Below, one piece after another: positions 10,177 to 19,494 of a stretch of DNA of 64,000 nucleotides. The translations under genes and the position numbers were made by a program. The stretch comes from Helicobacter hepaticus ATCC 51449 (GTDB lineage Bacteria > Campylobacterota > Campylobacteria > Campylobacterales > Helicobacteraceae): the NCBI RefSeq assembly GCF_000007905.1, contig NC_004917.1, positions 682,001-746,000 of the forward strand. Reading direction: 5' to 3'. The notes under the pieces are model-generated. The model was not told the DNA's origin, searched no databases, and saw nothing but the letters and a program-made list of their open reading frames with translations. Numbering within the stretch: the first letter of the stretch is position 1; every line of letters starts with the position of its first letter.

Positions 10177-11010
10177 CTAATTTTCTGCACCCACAGGAAT
10201 AATTTCCCCTTTATACTTTGAGAGAATAAACTCACGGGTTTCTTTACTCAAAAGCACCTCTTTAAGTGCCAAAATACGTTCATCACTTTGATTATCCTCA
10301 CGCGCTACAAGCACATTCACATATGCACTTTTGTCATTTTCGTGAAAAAGCGATTGAGTGATACTCATCTGTGCTTGCAAGGCATAATTTGCATTAATCA
10401 CTGCGCCATCAACACTATCAAGCACCATAGGCAGAGAAGCTGCTTCCATAGGTTTAAATACAAGATTTTTTGGATTCTCAATAATATCCATCTCTGTAGC
10501 ATTAAGGTTACTTGAATTTGAAAGCTTTATTATTCCATTATCGTGGAGCAAAATAAAAGCTCGTGCCATATTAGATGCATCACCCGGAATAGCAATAGTC
10601 GCACCTTGTGAGATAGAATCTATATCTTTAAATTTATGTGAATAAAATCCAAGTGGCACAACATATATAGGCGCAATTGCTACAAGGTGATAACCCTTTT
10701 GAGCATTAGTATTATCCATAAAAGGCTTGTGTTGATACATATTTGCATCACTACTTCCTTCGGCTAAAGACACATTAGGCACAACATAATCCGTAAAATG
10801 CTGAATAAGCATTTGCACTCCTTTTGCCTCAAGCTGTGGCTTAACATACTCTAAAATCTCCGCAGCAGGGACAGGTGTTGCACCTACTTTAAGTATTTGT
10901 GTCATCTCATTGCTTACTTCTTGATTAATTTTACCTTCTTTTTCACTTGAACAAGCCACATAACCCGCTCCCAATGCCAACACAAAAACTAACTGCACAA
11001 TATTTTTCAT
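10177..11010 (-). CDS. metQ: Methionine ABC transporter substrate-binding lipoprotein (copy 2)
   Basis: 277 residues with lipobox GYVAC (Cys about 20). Same MetQ fold as the neighbouring copy, with KVGATPVPAAEILEY, VSLAEGSSDANMYQHKPF and GAVINANYALQAQM. Several ligand-pocket positions differ from copy 1 (ANYHQH versus ANMYQH), so the two proteins may bind different ligands such as methionine, its sulfoxide or a dipeptide; that is inference. It starts 23 bp after metI in the same operon. Confidence 0.86.
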   Translation of the reverse strand: MKNIVQLVFVLALGAGYVACSSEKEGKINQEVSNEMTQILKVGATPVPAAEILEYVKPQLEAKGVQMLIQHFTDYVVPNVSLAEGSSDANMYQHKPFMDNTNAQKGYHLVAIAPIYVVPLGFYSHKFKDIDSISQGATIAIPGDASNMARAFILLHDNGIIKLSNSSNLNATEMDIIENPKNLVFKPMEAASLPMVLDSVDGAVINANYALQAQMSITQSLFHENDKSAYVNVLVAREDNQSDERILALKEVLLSKETREFILSKYKGEIIPVGAEN

Positions 11011-11033
11011 AAAACCTCCTTAAACAAAATAAA

Positions 11034-11744
11034 TTAACGATGCTGACGCAAACGTTTAATGAGTAAATCACCGCTTGATTGAATACATTGCACAATCACA
11101 ATCGTGCATATTACCGCATATGCCAATATATCAGGCTTAAAAGATTGAAAGCCTATGCGATAGGCTAAGTCTCCCAACCCTCCAGCACCTACAACTCCAG
11201 CCATAGCAGAAAAGCCAACTAAACTTACAGCTGTAATAGTGATAGCATTAGCAAGTGAGGGCAAACTCTCACTAATCATCATCAAAATAATGCGCATTTT
11301 GCTTGCCCCCATACTCATAGTAGCCTCTATAAGCCCTTTATCAACCTCATCAAATGCTCCTTCAAAAAGTCGCGCAATAAAAGGAGTGGCTGCAATAACA
11401 AGTGGAATAATCGCAGCAGTGCTTCCAATGCTCGTGCCAATTAAGTATTTTGAAAGAGGCAAAAGCAAAATAATAAGCACGATAAAAGGGAATGAACGCA
11501 CAACATTGACAATCGCTCCTAAGATTCTATAAAACAAAGGATTTGCTAATATGCCAGAAGGCTTAATCACGCTTAATAATACCCCCAAAGGTAATCCAAA
11601 AATCATAGCAAAAAGCGAAGAGAAAAAAACCATATAGAGCGTTTCGCAACACGACTTTACTAAAGTAAAGATTATAGGATTTTCAAAAGTAGAGCGCAAA
11701 AATATAAGCCAATGTTTCTCGCAAAAATCTAAAAACTCTAACAT
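11034..11744 (-). CDS. metI: Methionine ABC transporter permease
   Basis: 236 residues, five to six membrane helices and the binding-protein-dependent transport signature around EATMSMGASKMRIILMM, where the coupling helix docks on the ATPase. Its length and the SFPFIVLIILLLPLSKYLIGTS segment are MetI-like. It lies between metN (10 bp away) and the two metQ genes, in one minus-strand operon. Confidence 0.92.
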   Translation of the reverse strand: MLEFLDFCEKHWLIFLRSTFENPIIFTLVKSCCETLYMVFFSSLFAMIFGLPLGVLLSVIKPSGILANPLFYRILGAIVNVVRSFPFIVLIILLLPLSKYLIGTSIGSTAAIIPLVIAATPFIARLFEGAFDEVDKGLIEATMSMGASKMRIILMMISESLPSLANAITITAVSLVGFSAMAGVVGAGGLGDLAYRIGFQSFKPDILAYAVICTIVIVQCIQSSGDLLIKRLRQHR

Positions 11745-11754
11745 AAATGACCCT

Positions 11755-12810
11755 TCACACTGCCTTAGATTCTATTTTTTGAGAGAGTTGAATAGAATCT
11801 GTATTTTGACACATAAGATTCAAATCCTCAATACTCACACCTTGCTCTTTAAGCCACGAGAGTGCTTTGTCTCTTTTATCATCTGTTGCTATAAATTTTA
11901 ATACTAAATGCCCAACCTCTCCTGTCGCAAGCTCATCAATATTGCCACTTAAAATATTTACATCAACATCAAATTCTCGTATCATTTGACTTACAAGCGG
12001 CAAATGTGCGTAAGGACCAGTAAATATAACTTTATATACATTATGCAAATCTTTCAAATGCGAAATAATATGTCCTTCATCTTGAGGTAAAAATGAAATA
12101 AGCTCCCGAGTAATGGGATGTTTAGGGGCAGCAAAAACTTCGGCAACGCTGCCACGCTCCACAATAGCACCATCACTCACAACACACATTTTATTGCAAA
12201 TCTCGCGCACGACCTCAATTTGATGTGTAATCAACACTACACTTAAACCCAAACGTCTTTGAATATCACGCAAGAGGGCAAGAATTGATTTTGTCGTTTT
12301 AGTATCAAGAGCCGAAGTTGCCTCATCACATAAAAGCACTTTAGGGTGATTAGCTAATGCTCTTGCTATTGCTACTCTTTGCTTCTGTCCACCACTAAGC
12401 TGACTTGGAAAAAAGGAGGCTCGTTCACTTAAACCCACAAGCTCTAAAAGTTCATCAACACGAGGTTTTATCGCTTTTTTATCCCATTTAGCAATCTCCA
12501 AGGCAAATGCAACATTATCAAATACATTTCTTGCACTTAAAAGATTAAAATGTTGAAAAATCATACCAATTTTTTGTCTTTGCATTTGCAATTCTTTTTG
12601 TTTTAAGCCAAGCATATTCACGCCATCAACAAAGAGTGTGCCACTTGTAGGCTCTTCAAGACGATTGATAATACGTATAAGTGTGCTTTTACCCGCACCT
12701 GAATAACCAATAATCCCCATAATATCGCCTTTTGCTACTTCCAAATCTATATTTTTAAGAGCAACAAATCCATTTGGGTAGGTTTTATTGATGTGGTTTA
12801 GCTTTATCAC
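11755..12810 (-). CDS. metN: Methionine ABC transporter ATP-binding protein
   Basis: 351 residues. ABC ATPase domain with Walker A GYSGAGKST (about 35-43), signature LSGGQKQRVAIARAL and Walker B VLLCDEATSALD. The C-terminal 80 residues form a NIL domain, which in MetN binds cytoplasmic methionine and inhibits transport. Translation starts at GTG 12810 with AAGGA upstream. It is first in the operon metN-metI-metQ-metQ and has its own -10 box. Confidence 0.94.
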   Translation of the reverse strand: MIKLNHINKTYPNGFVALKNIDLEVAKGDIMGIIGYSGAGKSTLIRIINRLEEPTSGTLFVDGVNMLGLKQKELQMQRQKIGMIFQHFNLLSARNVFDNVAFALEIAKWDKKAIKPRVDELLELVGLSERASFFPSQLSGGQKQRVAIARALANHPKVLLCDEATSALDTKTTKSILALLRDIQRRLGLSVVLITHQIEVVREICNKMCVVSDGAIVERGSVAEVFAAPKHPITRELISFLPQDEGHIISHLKDLHNVYKVIFTGPYAHLPLVSQMIREFDVDVNILSGNIDELATGEVGHLVLKFIATDDKRDKALSWLKEQGVSIEDLNLMCQNTDSIQLSQKIESKAV

Positions 12811-12852
12811 ACCGCATTCCTTTTAATACTTTTATATTTTTAAAAACTGCGC

Positions 12853-12858
12853 ATTATA
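12853..12858 (-). promoter_or_regulatory. Predicted -10 box for the met operon
   Basis: TATAAT on the minus strand, 42 bp before the metN GTG, with alternating A/T-rich stretches upstream as in other Helicobacter promoters. No methionine riboswitch structure was recognised in the short leader. Confidence 0.55.
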
Positions 12859-12902
12859 TCACAAATTTTAAAAATACCCTATGTATTAATTTCCCTGTTT
12901 TT

Positions 12903-13679
12903 TTACATCTGGGGATTATTGGCTTTGTCTATTTTATCCCGTAAAAAAATGTGTAAATCTCTATATTCTTCGTGTGTAAAAAACCGCTTTTTCCCACAAG
13001 GTAAGGCATTTAAATGCACAAATCCATAGCTTATGCGTCTTAAATCTAATACTTCACGCCCAAAAGCTCCAAAGAATCGGCGTAACTCCCTATTTTTTCC
13101 TTGTGCAATACTAACTTTGATTTTAGAATATCTTCTATCATTTTTAAGAATCTTATAAGAGTTAAAAGGAGCAAACTCCATACTTGTAATATGACTTTTG
13201 CTATGTGCTCCAACTCTCGTATCTTCACTAATAAGCCCATTTTCCATAGCACTAATGATTTCTTGGGTGATAAAGCCATTAATTTTAAGAATATATGTGC
13301 GCAATAAATCAGATTCCATAAGAGCTCTAGCAACAGGTGTGCTATCGGTAAGAATAAGCAATCCCTCACTTGCAAAATCCAATCGCCCCACATATACAAA
13401 ATGCTTAAATTTTGCTTCTAAACTCTCGTATATTACTCGCCTACCACGCTCATCACGTTTGCTTACAATTTCGCCTTTGGGTTTATGATATACGATACAA
13501 GTAAAGTGCTCCTTGGGAATAATCTTTTTGCCATCAATAAATACTCGTTGATTTGCACCCAAAAGAGAATGTAATGTCGCCTTAGTTTTTTCAATATTAA
13601 CCCGCCCTTGAGAAATGAGTTTATCAGCCTCACGCCGAGAATATTTTGTATGATGAGCAATATATTGATTAAGGCGCAT
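12903..13679 (-). CDS. rluB: RluB/RsuA-family rRNA pseudouridine synthase
   Basis: 258 residues. An S4 RNA-binding domain (1-60, MRLNQYIAHHTKYSRREADKL) precedes the catalytic domain with VGRLDFASEGLLILT, whose Asp is the nucleophile. This family makes single pseudouridines in 16S or 23S rRNA; RluB versus RsuA cannot be settled from sequence alone. The ATG directly abuts the stop of the upstream Sel1-repeat gene with no spacer, so translation is probably coupled. Confidence 0.85.
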   Translation of the reverse strand: MRLNQYIAHHTKYSRREADKLISQGRVNIEKTKATLHSLLGANQRVFIDGKKIIPKEHFTCIVYHKPKGEIVSKRDERGRRVIYESLEAKFKHFVYVGRLDFASEGLLILTDSTPVARALMESDLLRTYILKINGFITQEIISAMENGLISEDTRVGAHSKSHITSMEFAPFNSYKILKNDRRYSKIKVSIAQGKNRELRRFFGAFGREVLDLRRISYGFVHLNALPCGKKRFFTHEEYRDLHIFLRDKIDKANNPQM

Positions 13680-14816
13680 CTATTTTAAGCCAAATATTGG
13701 ATTCCCTCCATTTACGCTTCCTCTTGTTTTTATAAGTGAATAATTATTACAACCCGATTCAATTCCATAATCACACGCTAAACCAAAAAGTTCAATCGCT
13801 TTACGCTTATCCTGCCTCACACCAAACCCACCATCATAAAGCACACCCAAATTGTTACAACTTTGAATATGCCCACTATCACACGCAAGCGTAAAATATT
13901 TTGCTGCATTATAATAATTCTTATCTGCACCATTTGAGCCAGTAGCATACATCCAACCTAAATTTCCACAACCTATAATATCACCTTGCTGACAAGCAAC
14001 ATAATTCATCTCAACATAGCTCATCTTATCTTTTGTCATACCATACACATTATAAGTATTACTCATAAGCCCTAAATTATAACAGCCCAAATCGCTCCCG
14101 AGCTGACAAGCGCTATTATAATAAGCTAATGATTTTTGGTAATCTTTTTTGACACCTACGCCATTAGCATACATCCAACCTGCATTAGTACAACCTAGAG
14201 AATCTCCCCCTTGACAAGCCACCTCATAGAGCTGTGCTGCTTGAACTTTATCTTCTTTAACGCCCTCACCATTATCATACGCCATTGCAAGATTCGCACA
14301 CGCCACAGCATCACCACCTGTGCAAGCTTTATAGTAATAATTAACTGCCTTTTGAGGGTCTGGTACACCTGAATTTGCTCCATACATATAAATAAGTCCA
14401 GAACCAAAACAACCTGCAGCATTACCTTGATCACAAGAGCGTGCAAAGAGATTCAATGCGCTTTCATAATCTCCATCTCTTGCAAAAACCATTGCTGATT
14501 TGAGGGTATTATTTGATTCATTAACATTCTCAAGCATATCCTCAATGGGTGCTCCATTGATTTGATTAGCAGGAGTAAGAGGAGCAGAGCCCAAAAGCCC
14601 TGCAGGAATATTTGTATTTTGATTGTTTTGGGTAGGCGATGTAGGCTGAGTATTTTGAGGCAAATTTGATACATTAGGAGCAATAGGATTTGTGGTATTT
14701 TGTGAGTTGGGTAAAGGTTGTGTGGAAACTTCCCCTGCCGTCTCCTCTGGCTCTGCAAATCCTATCCCTACAATACATATTATTGCCCACATAAGCGCAA
14801 AAATCTTTTTCATCAC
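13680..14816 (-). CDS. Exported cysteine-rich Sel1-repeat protein (Hcp family)
   Basis: 378 residues with a signal peptide ending near GIGFAEPE, a Pro/Asn/Gln-rich linker (about 25-85), then tandem Sel1-like repeats. Seven Cys pairs spaced as C-x2-G-x4-C (for example CQGGDSLGC) match the Helicobacter cysteine-rich protein family, where each repeat is closed by a disulfide. Known Hcp proteins are secreted or periplasmic and immunogenic; their molecular job is uncertain (beta-lactamase-like binding has been reported for HcpA). It is followed without gap by rluB. Confidence 0.85.
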   Translation of the reverse strand: MMKKIFALMWAIICIVGIGFAEPEETAGEVSTQPLPNSQNTTNPIAPNVSNLPQNTQPTSPTQNNQNTNIPAGLLGSAPLTPANQINGAPIEDMLENVNESNNTLKSAMVFARDGDYESALNLFARSCDQGNAAGCFGSGLIYMYGANSGVPDPQKAVNYYYKACTGGDAVACANLAMAYDNGEGVKEDKVQAAQLYEVACQGGDSLGCTNAGWMYANGVGVKKDYQKSLAYYNSACQLGSDLGCYNLGLMSNTYNVYGMTKDKMSYVEMNYVACQQGDIIGCGNLGWMYATGSNGADKNYYNAAKYFTLACDSGHIQSCNNLGVLYDGGFGVRQDKRKAIELFGLACDYGIESGCNNYSLIKTRGSVNGGNPIFGLK

Positions 14817-14879
14817 ACTATCCTAAGTAATAAATTTGCCTTTCAAAGCAAATGGCTTTAAGCAAATATAATACCATAA

Positions 14880-16088
14880 TTAATGCAAAGCTGTATTAAG
14901 CTCAATTTTTCTATTACTCCTAAAAGCTATCATCTTGCCACTTTGACTATCACAGCGAAAATGAATGCCGTGTTTGCCTGAAAGCTCTCTTCCTTTATAA
15001 AAATTATTTTCCTTAATAGCAAATGTATCATTTATTTCAGCAATTTTTGCAGCTTCCTCAGGTGCAATATAAAATACTCCTCCAGCAAGAACAGCAATAC
15101 CTCCATCAACAATGCACCCATCGCCCAAGCTAATACCGGTGGCACTATTAACGCCTAAAAGACAATTTTTACCAATACTTATAGGCTCGGAATTTCCTCC
15201 ACTTAATACGCCAAGGATACTCGCACCACCTCCCACATCAGTGCCTTCACCTACCACCACACTTGAGCTAATGCGCCCCTCATTCATACAAGCTCCCATT
15301 GCTCCAGCATTGAAATTCACATAACTTGCTCCGGGCATTTGGGTATAGCCACCTGTTCCTAAATACGCTCCAAAGCGCGTTTTGGAACTATCAAGTAGGC
15401 GAATATTATCATATTGTGGAATCACCTGCATTAGGTATCGTGGAAACTTATCTACAAAATCAATATGAGGAAACTCGCCCTCCATTTTAAGACGAATCTC
15501 ATTTTCTCTTAGCCATTCCAATTCATAGGGTTTATTGCCGCTCCAAGCGACATTTTGCAGCAATCCAAAAATACCATCAAGTTGCAAAGAACGCAAAGGC
15601 GCTTTGCCTAAAGATAAAGCCAAAAGTTTAAGATATGCAGATTCTACGCTTTCGCATTTTTCATCTTTATAGATAACACAGAATCTATACCGAGCTCTAC
15701 CACCCTTTGTTTTTAGCTTGCCTTTATTTGCTTGTTTTTTAAGCTCTAAAATGACTTGAATATTTTTGTGCGTTTGAGAATCGCTTAATGCCTCATTTAA
15801 GAAGGGAGTGTAAAGCTCAAGTGCCTTATGCACAAATTCCTGATTAATGCCATACACCGCTTCATTATCACTTTGAGCTATGAGTTCACCAGCTTTTGCA
15901 CTCTCACATAGCACGGCATAAGTGCCGAGATTCTCTCCTTTCCAATTCATCGTAGGATAAGTTGCGCACAACACTGCCTTAGACTTTTTACCAATCTCCA
16001 CACGCGCAATACCAAAACCTAATGGTTCTTTATACGTTGCTGACTTTTGGTATTCATCAACAAATAACTTAAATTTCTCAATGCCCAT
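14880..16088 (-). CDS. dapD: 2,3,4,5-Tetrahydropyridine-2,6-dicarboxylate N-succinyltransferase (long form)
   Basis: 402 residues, the length of the epsilonproteobacterial long DapD. It uses succinyl-CoA in the succinylase branch of lysine and meso-diaminopimelate synthesis, feeding peptidoglycan. The second half is a left-handed beta-helix of hexapeptide repeats (GTDVGGGASILGVLSGG, IGKNCLLGVNSATG, LGDGCIVDGG), with the substrate motif GAYLGTGGYTQMPG before it. The start has a TAAGGAG site. It stands alone on the minus strand with 60-220 bp gaps either side. Confidence 0.92.
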   Translation of the reverse strand: MGIEKFKLFVDEYQKSATYKEPLGFGIARVEIGKKSKAVLCATYPTMNWKGENLGTYAVLCESAKAGELIAQSDNEAVYGINQEFVHKALELYTPFLNEALSDSQTHKNIQVILELKKQANKGKLKTKGGRARYRFCVIYKDEKCESVESAYLKLLALSLGKAPLRSLQLDGIFGLLQNVAWSGNKPYELEWLRENEIRLKMEGEFPHIDFVDKFPRYLMQVIPQYDNIRLLDSSKTRFGAYLGTGGYTQMPGASYVNFNAGAMGACMNEGRISSSVVVGEGTDVGGGASILGVLSGGNSEPISIGKNCLLGVNSATGISLGDGCIVDGGIAVLAGGVFYIAPEEAAKIAEINDTFAIKENNFYKGRELSGKHGIHFRCDSQSGKMIAFRSNRKIELNTALH

Positions 16089-16312
16089 ATATTCTCCTTA
16101 ATTCCTTTAATGATATAAAATTTGTAACTTGGTATTTTACATTATTTATTCTAAGATAACAAATAGTAAGTAAAAGCAACATTAATCCCCATTTAATGCA
16201 AAAAAGCAAGAAGTTTAAATTATACAATCTAAAATCTTGCATTCATAAAAAAGTTAAAGAGTGATTTTATAAGCTCTTAGAATACTTACAAACAAATGGA
16301 TTCTATACATTG

Positions 16313-16786
16313 CTAAAGTTTGTCGGTTTTTGGCACAGCGATTTTACCACCATACAAAGAATTTATTTTGACAATATCTTTTAGCAAATTATCTATATTT
16401 GTTACAACCTGCTTGTTTTTTATTTTATATCGTTTTGCAAGTTCTTTTATATCTGTATATGTGATATATACATTATTTTTAGAATCTTGCCATACAGAAA
16501 TCTTGAGAGGCAGATGAGTGGCTATTTGCTGATTCTCTTGCATCAAAAGCGTTCCAACTTTTGGATTCCCAAAAACTATTACCTTTGTAGGATTAAGTTC
16601 TAATCCTGCTTCTTTAGCATTTTTGCTATGGTCAAATTCTGCAAAAATGGGTATATTCTTTTGCATTATAGTATTTTTAATGTTTTTATAAGTAGTATCA
16701 AAATTATATGTGCTTTTTAGTGCCTCTGCACTGTTTGCTATTTGAGCTATGGCAAACAAAGAAAATATGATTTTTTTAATACCCAT
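16313..16786 (-). CDS. Exported DUF302 protein
   Basis: 157 residues from the ATG at 16786, chosen because AAGGAG lies just upstream; an ATG at 16813 abuts the stop of the preceding tiny gene and is less likely. A signal peptide (MGIKKIIFSLFAIAQIANS) is followed by a DUF302 domain: a strand-helix pattern with FAEFDHSKNAKEAG, VIVFGNPKVGTLLM and LPLKISVW. DUF302 proteins form compact dimers and their function is unknown; they often occur near redox or metal-stress genes. It is probably co-transcribed with the lipoprotein gene at 16814-16990. Confidence 0.75.
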   Translation of the reverse strand: MGIKKIIFSLFAIAQIANSAEALKSTYNFDTTYKNIKNTIMQKNIPIFAEFDHSKNAKEAGLELNPTKVIVFGNPKVGTLLMQENQQIATHLPLKISVWQDSKNNVYITYTDIKELAKRYKIKNKQVVTNIDNLLKDIVKINSLYGGKIAVPKTDKL

Positions 16787-16813
16787 TGAAATTCTCCTTA
16801 AACTTAAATTCAT

Positions 16814-16990
16814 TTAATATCCTAACTCATATTCCGAACTTGATTTAAAGGCATTTTTATATGGTGCGTCCCACCAACTACAAAAATCAAGTGCGTGTGT
16901 CTTCCTACAATCTGCCGATGGCTCACGAGCAGGTGTTAGCCCACAACTACAAAATAAAAGAGGAATAAACAAAAGCAATATTATTTTCAA
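16814..16990 (-). CDS. Small Cys-rich lipoprotein, TTG start
   Basis: A 58-residue frame that begins with TTG at 16990 behind a perfect AGGAGG site four to five bases away. It encodes MKIILLLFIPLLFCSC, a lipoprotein signal with lipobox-like LLFC, then a short domain with two more Cys (DCRK and FCSWWDAP) and the tail SSSEYELGY. No family was recognised. Its stop is followed at once by the DUF302 coding region, so the two form an operon. The strong ribosome site and clean signal peptide make a chance frame unlikely. Confidence 0.65.
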   Translation of the reverse strand: MKIILLLFIPLLFCSCGLTPAREPSADCRKTHALDFCSWWDAPYKNAFKSSSEYELGY

Positions 16991-17208
16991 ATATCCTCCT
17001 ATGCGCTAGACACAATACTTATACAAGAAAAAATGCAATAAATATTAAAGCATTTTGATATTTATAGAATCTAGCAAAAAATAATCAAAATTTCTAAACA
17101 AAAATCACTCTTTACATTTTAGTGATTATTCCTATAATAAATTTTATTTTAAGTTTTGTATGCTAAAATCTCACTTCACAAAAAATAATTTGCATAAAAG
17201 GGGATAAA

Positions 17209-19395
17209 ATGATAACGATAAGTAGAATATTAATATGTGGAGGGGTAACCTGCTGTCTATGTCTTTTTGGATATGCCGATGAGATAGGCAATGAAACTTT
17301 TTCGGATACGACAGAATCTACAAAAGAAAAGTCATCTTCAAGTGCAACGCGCAATGTCAAATTACAAAAATCTATCGTTACTGCTGCTTCAGGGAGTGAG
17401 AAAAATGTAATTGATGCTCCAGCATCTGTAAATATTATTACCAAAGAAGAATTAGAGCAAAAACCTTATAGAGACTTAGGCGAAGCTCTCAAAGAAGTGC
17501 CCGGCGTGAGCCTTGATGAAACCTCCAACAAACTCGGTGCTTCTGCTATTTCTATTCGTGGTATGCCTTCAGGTTATACACTTTTTTTAGTTGATGGCTT
17601 AAGGCAAAATCCTAGCGGCGATGTAGCTACTGCAAATTTAGGTGCTGGTGTGTATAACACTTTTATCCCTCCAATGGGTGCTATTGAGCGTATTGAAGTT
17701 ATCAAGGGACCTATGAGCACACTCTATGGAAGTGATGCGATAGGGGGTGTTGTAAATATCATCACTAAACCTATTACAGATAAATGGCACACTTCTTTTC
17801 AATCTCAAATCATTGTGCCCCAATCCTCTACTTTTGGTAATACTTATCAAAACTCACTTTGGACACAAGGTGGGCTTACAAAACACTTAGGGCTAACTTT
17901 TAGGGTGCGTCAAATTCATAAAAATCCAAGCGATAGACCCAAAAATGATTTAGGGCAAGATGTTTCTACTTTTTTTGGCACAAAATTTTCATTACTTAAT
18001 GTCGGCACAAGGCTCACTTGGCTACCTGATAGTAAAAATATGCTCTATGCCGATGTAGATTACACAACATCAAACTATGATAATCGCAAAGGAGAAATAG
18101 GAACACTTGGTGTAGATGTTAACGGGAGAGGAGGCTATGAAAAAAATGTGGGTGTAGATAAGATTCTCGGGGCTATTGGACATAAAGGCTCTTATGATTT
18201 TGGGACTTGGAAAAATACCCTGCAATTTATGCGAACAAACAATACGGGAAGACTTGTAGCAGGCAATACTAACTCTCCAAATATTGGTAAAAATAGAGAT
18301 ATTGCTTCTAATGATGTGATCGCCGACACGCGACTTTTGCTTCCTTTAGGAGAAAGCAATATTTTAAATGTCGGCGCAGAATATCGCTTTGAGAATTATT
18401 ACGATTTAGCTGCTACTCCTGCAAGTCATAATCGCCATACTTTCGCACTTTTTGCTGAAGATGAATATAATATCTTTGAACCGCTTACTTTTACTCTCGG
18501 AGCGAGGTATAATCATAATGATAAGTTTGGCTCAAATATCAGTCCGCGCGCATATCTTGTATATGAGATTCTTGATGGTTTTGCTCTTAAAGGCGGAGTA
18601 GCCACAGGATATAAAGCTCCTTATGCCAATCAACTCATTGACGCGGTATATGGCTATGGAAGTCAAGGCACACTTGCTTTTTTAGGTAATCCAAACCTTA
18701 AACCAGAAACTTCAGTGAGCTATGAAATAGGCACTATTTTTGATGGGAGATATATTGATTTTTCTTTAATGTTTTTCCGCTCAAATTTTAAAGACAAAAT
18801 TGAAAACACAAGGGTGAATAAAAATGCAAATGGTGCTTTTTATGAAATTACTTGCCAAAATTACGGAGGAACAAATACTCAATGTAATCTCGCTATTAAT
18901 GCAGATAGTGCATTTTCTCAAGGTGTAGAATCTAGCTTTGGCATTAAACCCATTTATGGCGTAGGATTTGATGTGGCTTATACCTTTGTGGATTCTGAAA
19001 TTACTTCAGGAAGCAATAAAGGCAGACCTCTTTCAAGTGTGGCAAAGCACAACATCGTGTCTAAGCTTATCTTTACACATAAGAAATTCCATCTTTATGT
19101 GCAAGGGCAACACAAAGCAGGGTTGCTTAACACAAATGCATTAGGCAATACACCAGATGCCATAGCAATTAGAAATATACTTGGTGGCACATACTACAAA
19201 CCTTATACGATTGTTAATCTCGGTTTAGGTTATAAAATTACAGAATCTATCCGCTTAAATGGTGGTGTGTATAATCTCTTTGATACAAATTTTATTGATT
19301 TTAGGAATTATAGTGCTAGTGGCAATGTCAATATGCACGGAGCTTATATTCAAGAGGGGCGCAGATATTGGGCAAATATCACACTTGATTTTTAA
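17209..19395 (+). CDS. TonB-dependent outer-membrane receptor
   Basis: 728 residues. The signal peptide ends near FGYADE, a TonB-box-like KSIVTAAS follows at about 50, then the plug domain with SVNIITKEELEQKPYRDLGE, ISIRGMPSGYTLFLVDG and MSTLYGSDAIGGVVNIIT. The rest is a 22-strand barrel ending in the outer-membrane signature ...YWANITLDF with terminal Phe. It imports a ligand such as a ferric siderophore, haem or another metal chelate using TonB-ExbBD energy. The plug most resembles CirA/FepA-type receptors; the ligand cannot be read from sequence. The 218-bp upstream gap is very A/T-rich and could hold Fur sites, but no clear one was identified. Confidence 0.88.
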   Translation: MITISRILICGGVTCCLCLFGYADEIGNETFSDTTESTKEKSSSSATRNVKLQKSIVTAASGSEKNVIDAPASVNIITKEELEQKPYRDLGEALKEVPGVSLDETSNKLGASAISIRGMPSGYTLFLVDGLRQNPSGDVATANLGAGVYNTFIPPMGAIERIEVIKGPMSTLYGSDAIGGVVNIITKPITDKWHTSFQSQIIVPQSSTFGNTYQNSLWTQGGLTKHLGLTFRVRQIHKNPSDRPKNDLGQDVSTFFGTKFSLLNVGTRLTWLPDSKNMLYADVDYTTSNYDNRKGEIGTLGVDVNGRGGYEKNVGVDKILGAIGHKGSYDFGTWKNTLQFMRTNNTGRLVAGNTNSPNIGKNRDIASNDVIADTRLLLPLGESNILNVGAEYRFENYYDLAATPASHNRHTFALFAEDEYNIFEPLTFTLGARYNHNDKFGSNISPRAYLVYEILDGFALKGGVATGYKAPYANQLIDAVYGYGSQGTLAFLGNPNLKPETSVSYEIGTIFDGRYIDFSLMFFRSNFKDKIENTRVNKNANGAFYEITCQNYGGTNTQCNLAINADSAFSQGVESSFGIKPIYGVGFDVAYTFVDSEITSGSNKGRPLSSVAKHNIVSKLIFTHKKFHLYVQGQHKAGLLNTNALGNTPDAIAIRNILGGTYYKPYTIVNLGLGYKITESIRLNGGVYNLFDTNFIDFRNYSASGNVNMHGAYIQEGRRYWANITLDF

Positions 19396-19471
19396 ACTAT
19401 TCAAGTTTAGTTTAATCTTTGAGAATATATAATTCTTGCAAATTATCTAATGATTCGTGATAATTTACCTA

Positions 19472-19477
19472 TATAAT
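19472..19477 (+). promoter_or_regulatory. Predicted -10 box for aspA
   Basis: TATAAT 17 bp before the aspA ATG, followed by a CAGGAG ribosome site. It separates aspA from the TonB receptor gene. Confidence 0.5.
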
Positions 19478-19494
19478 ACTTACAGGAGTTTAAA

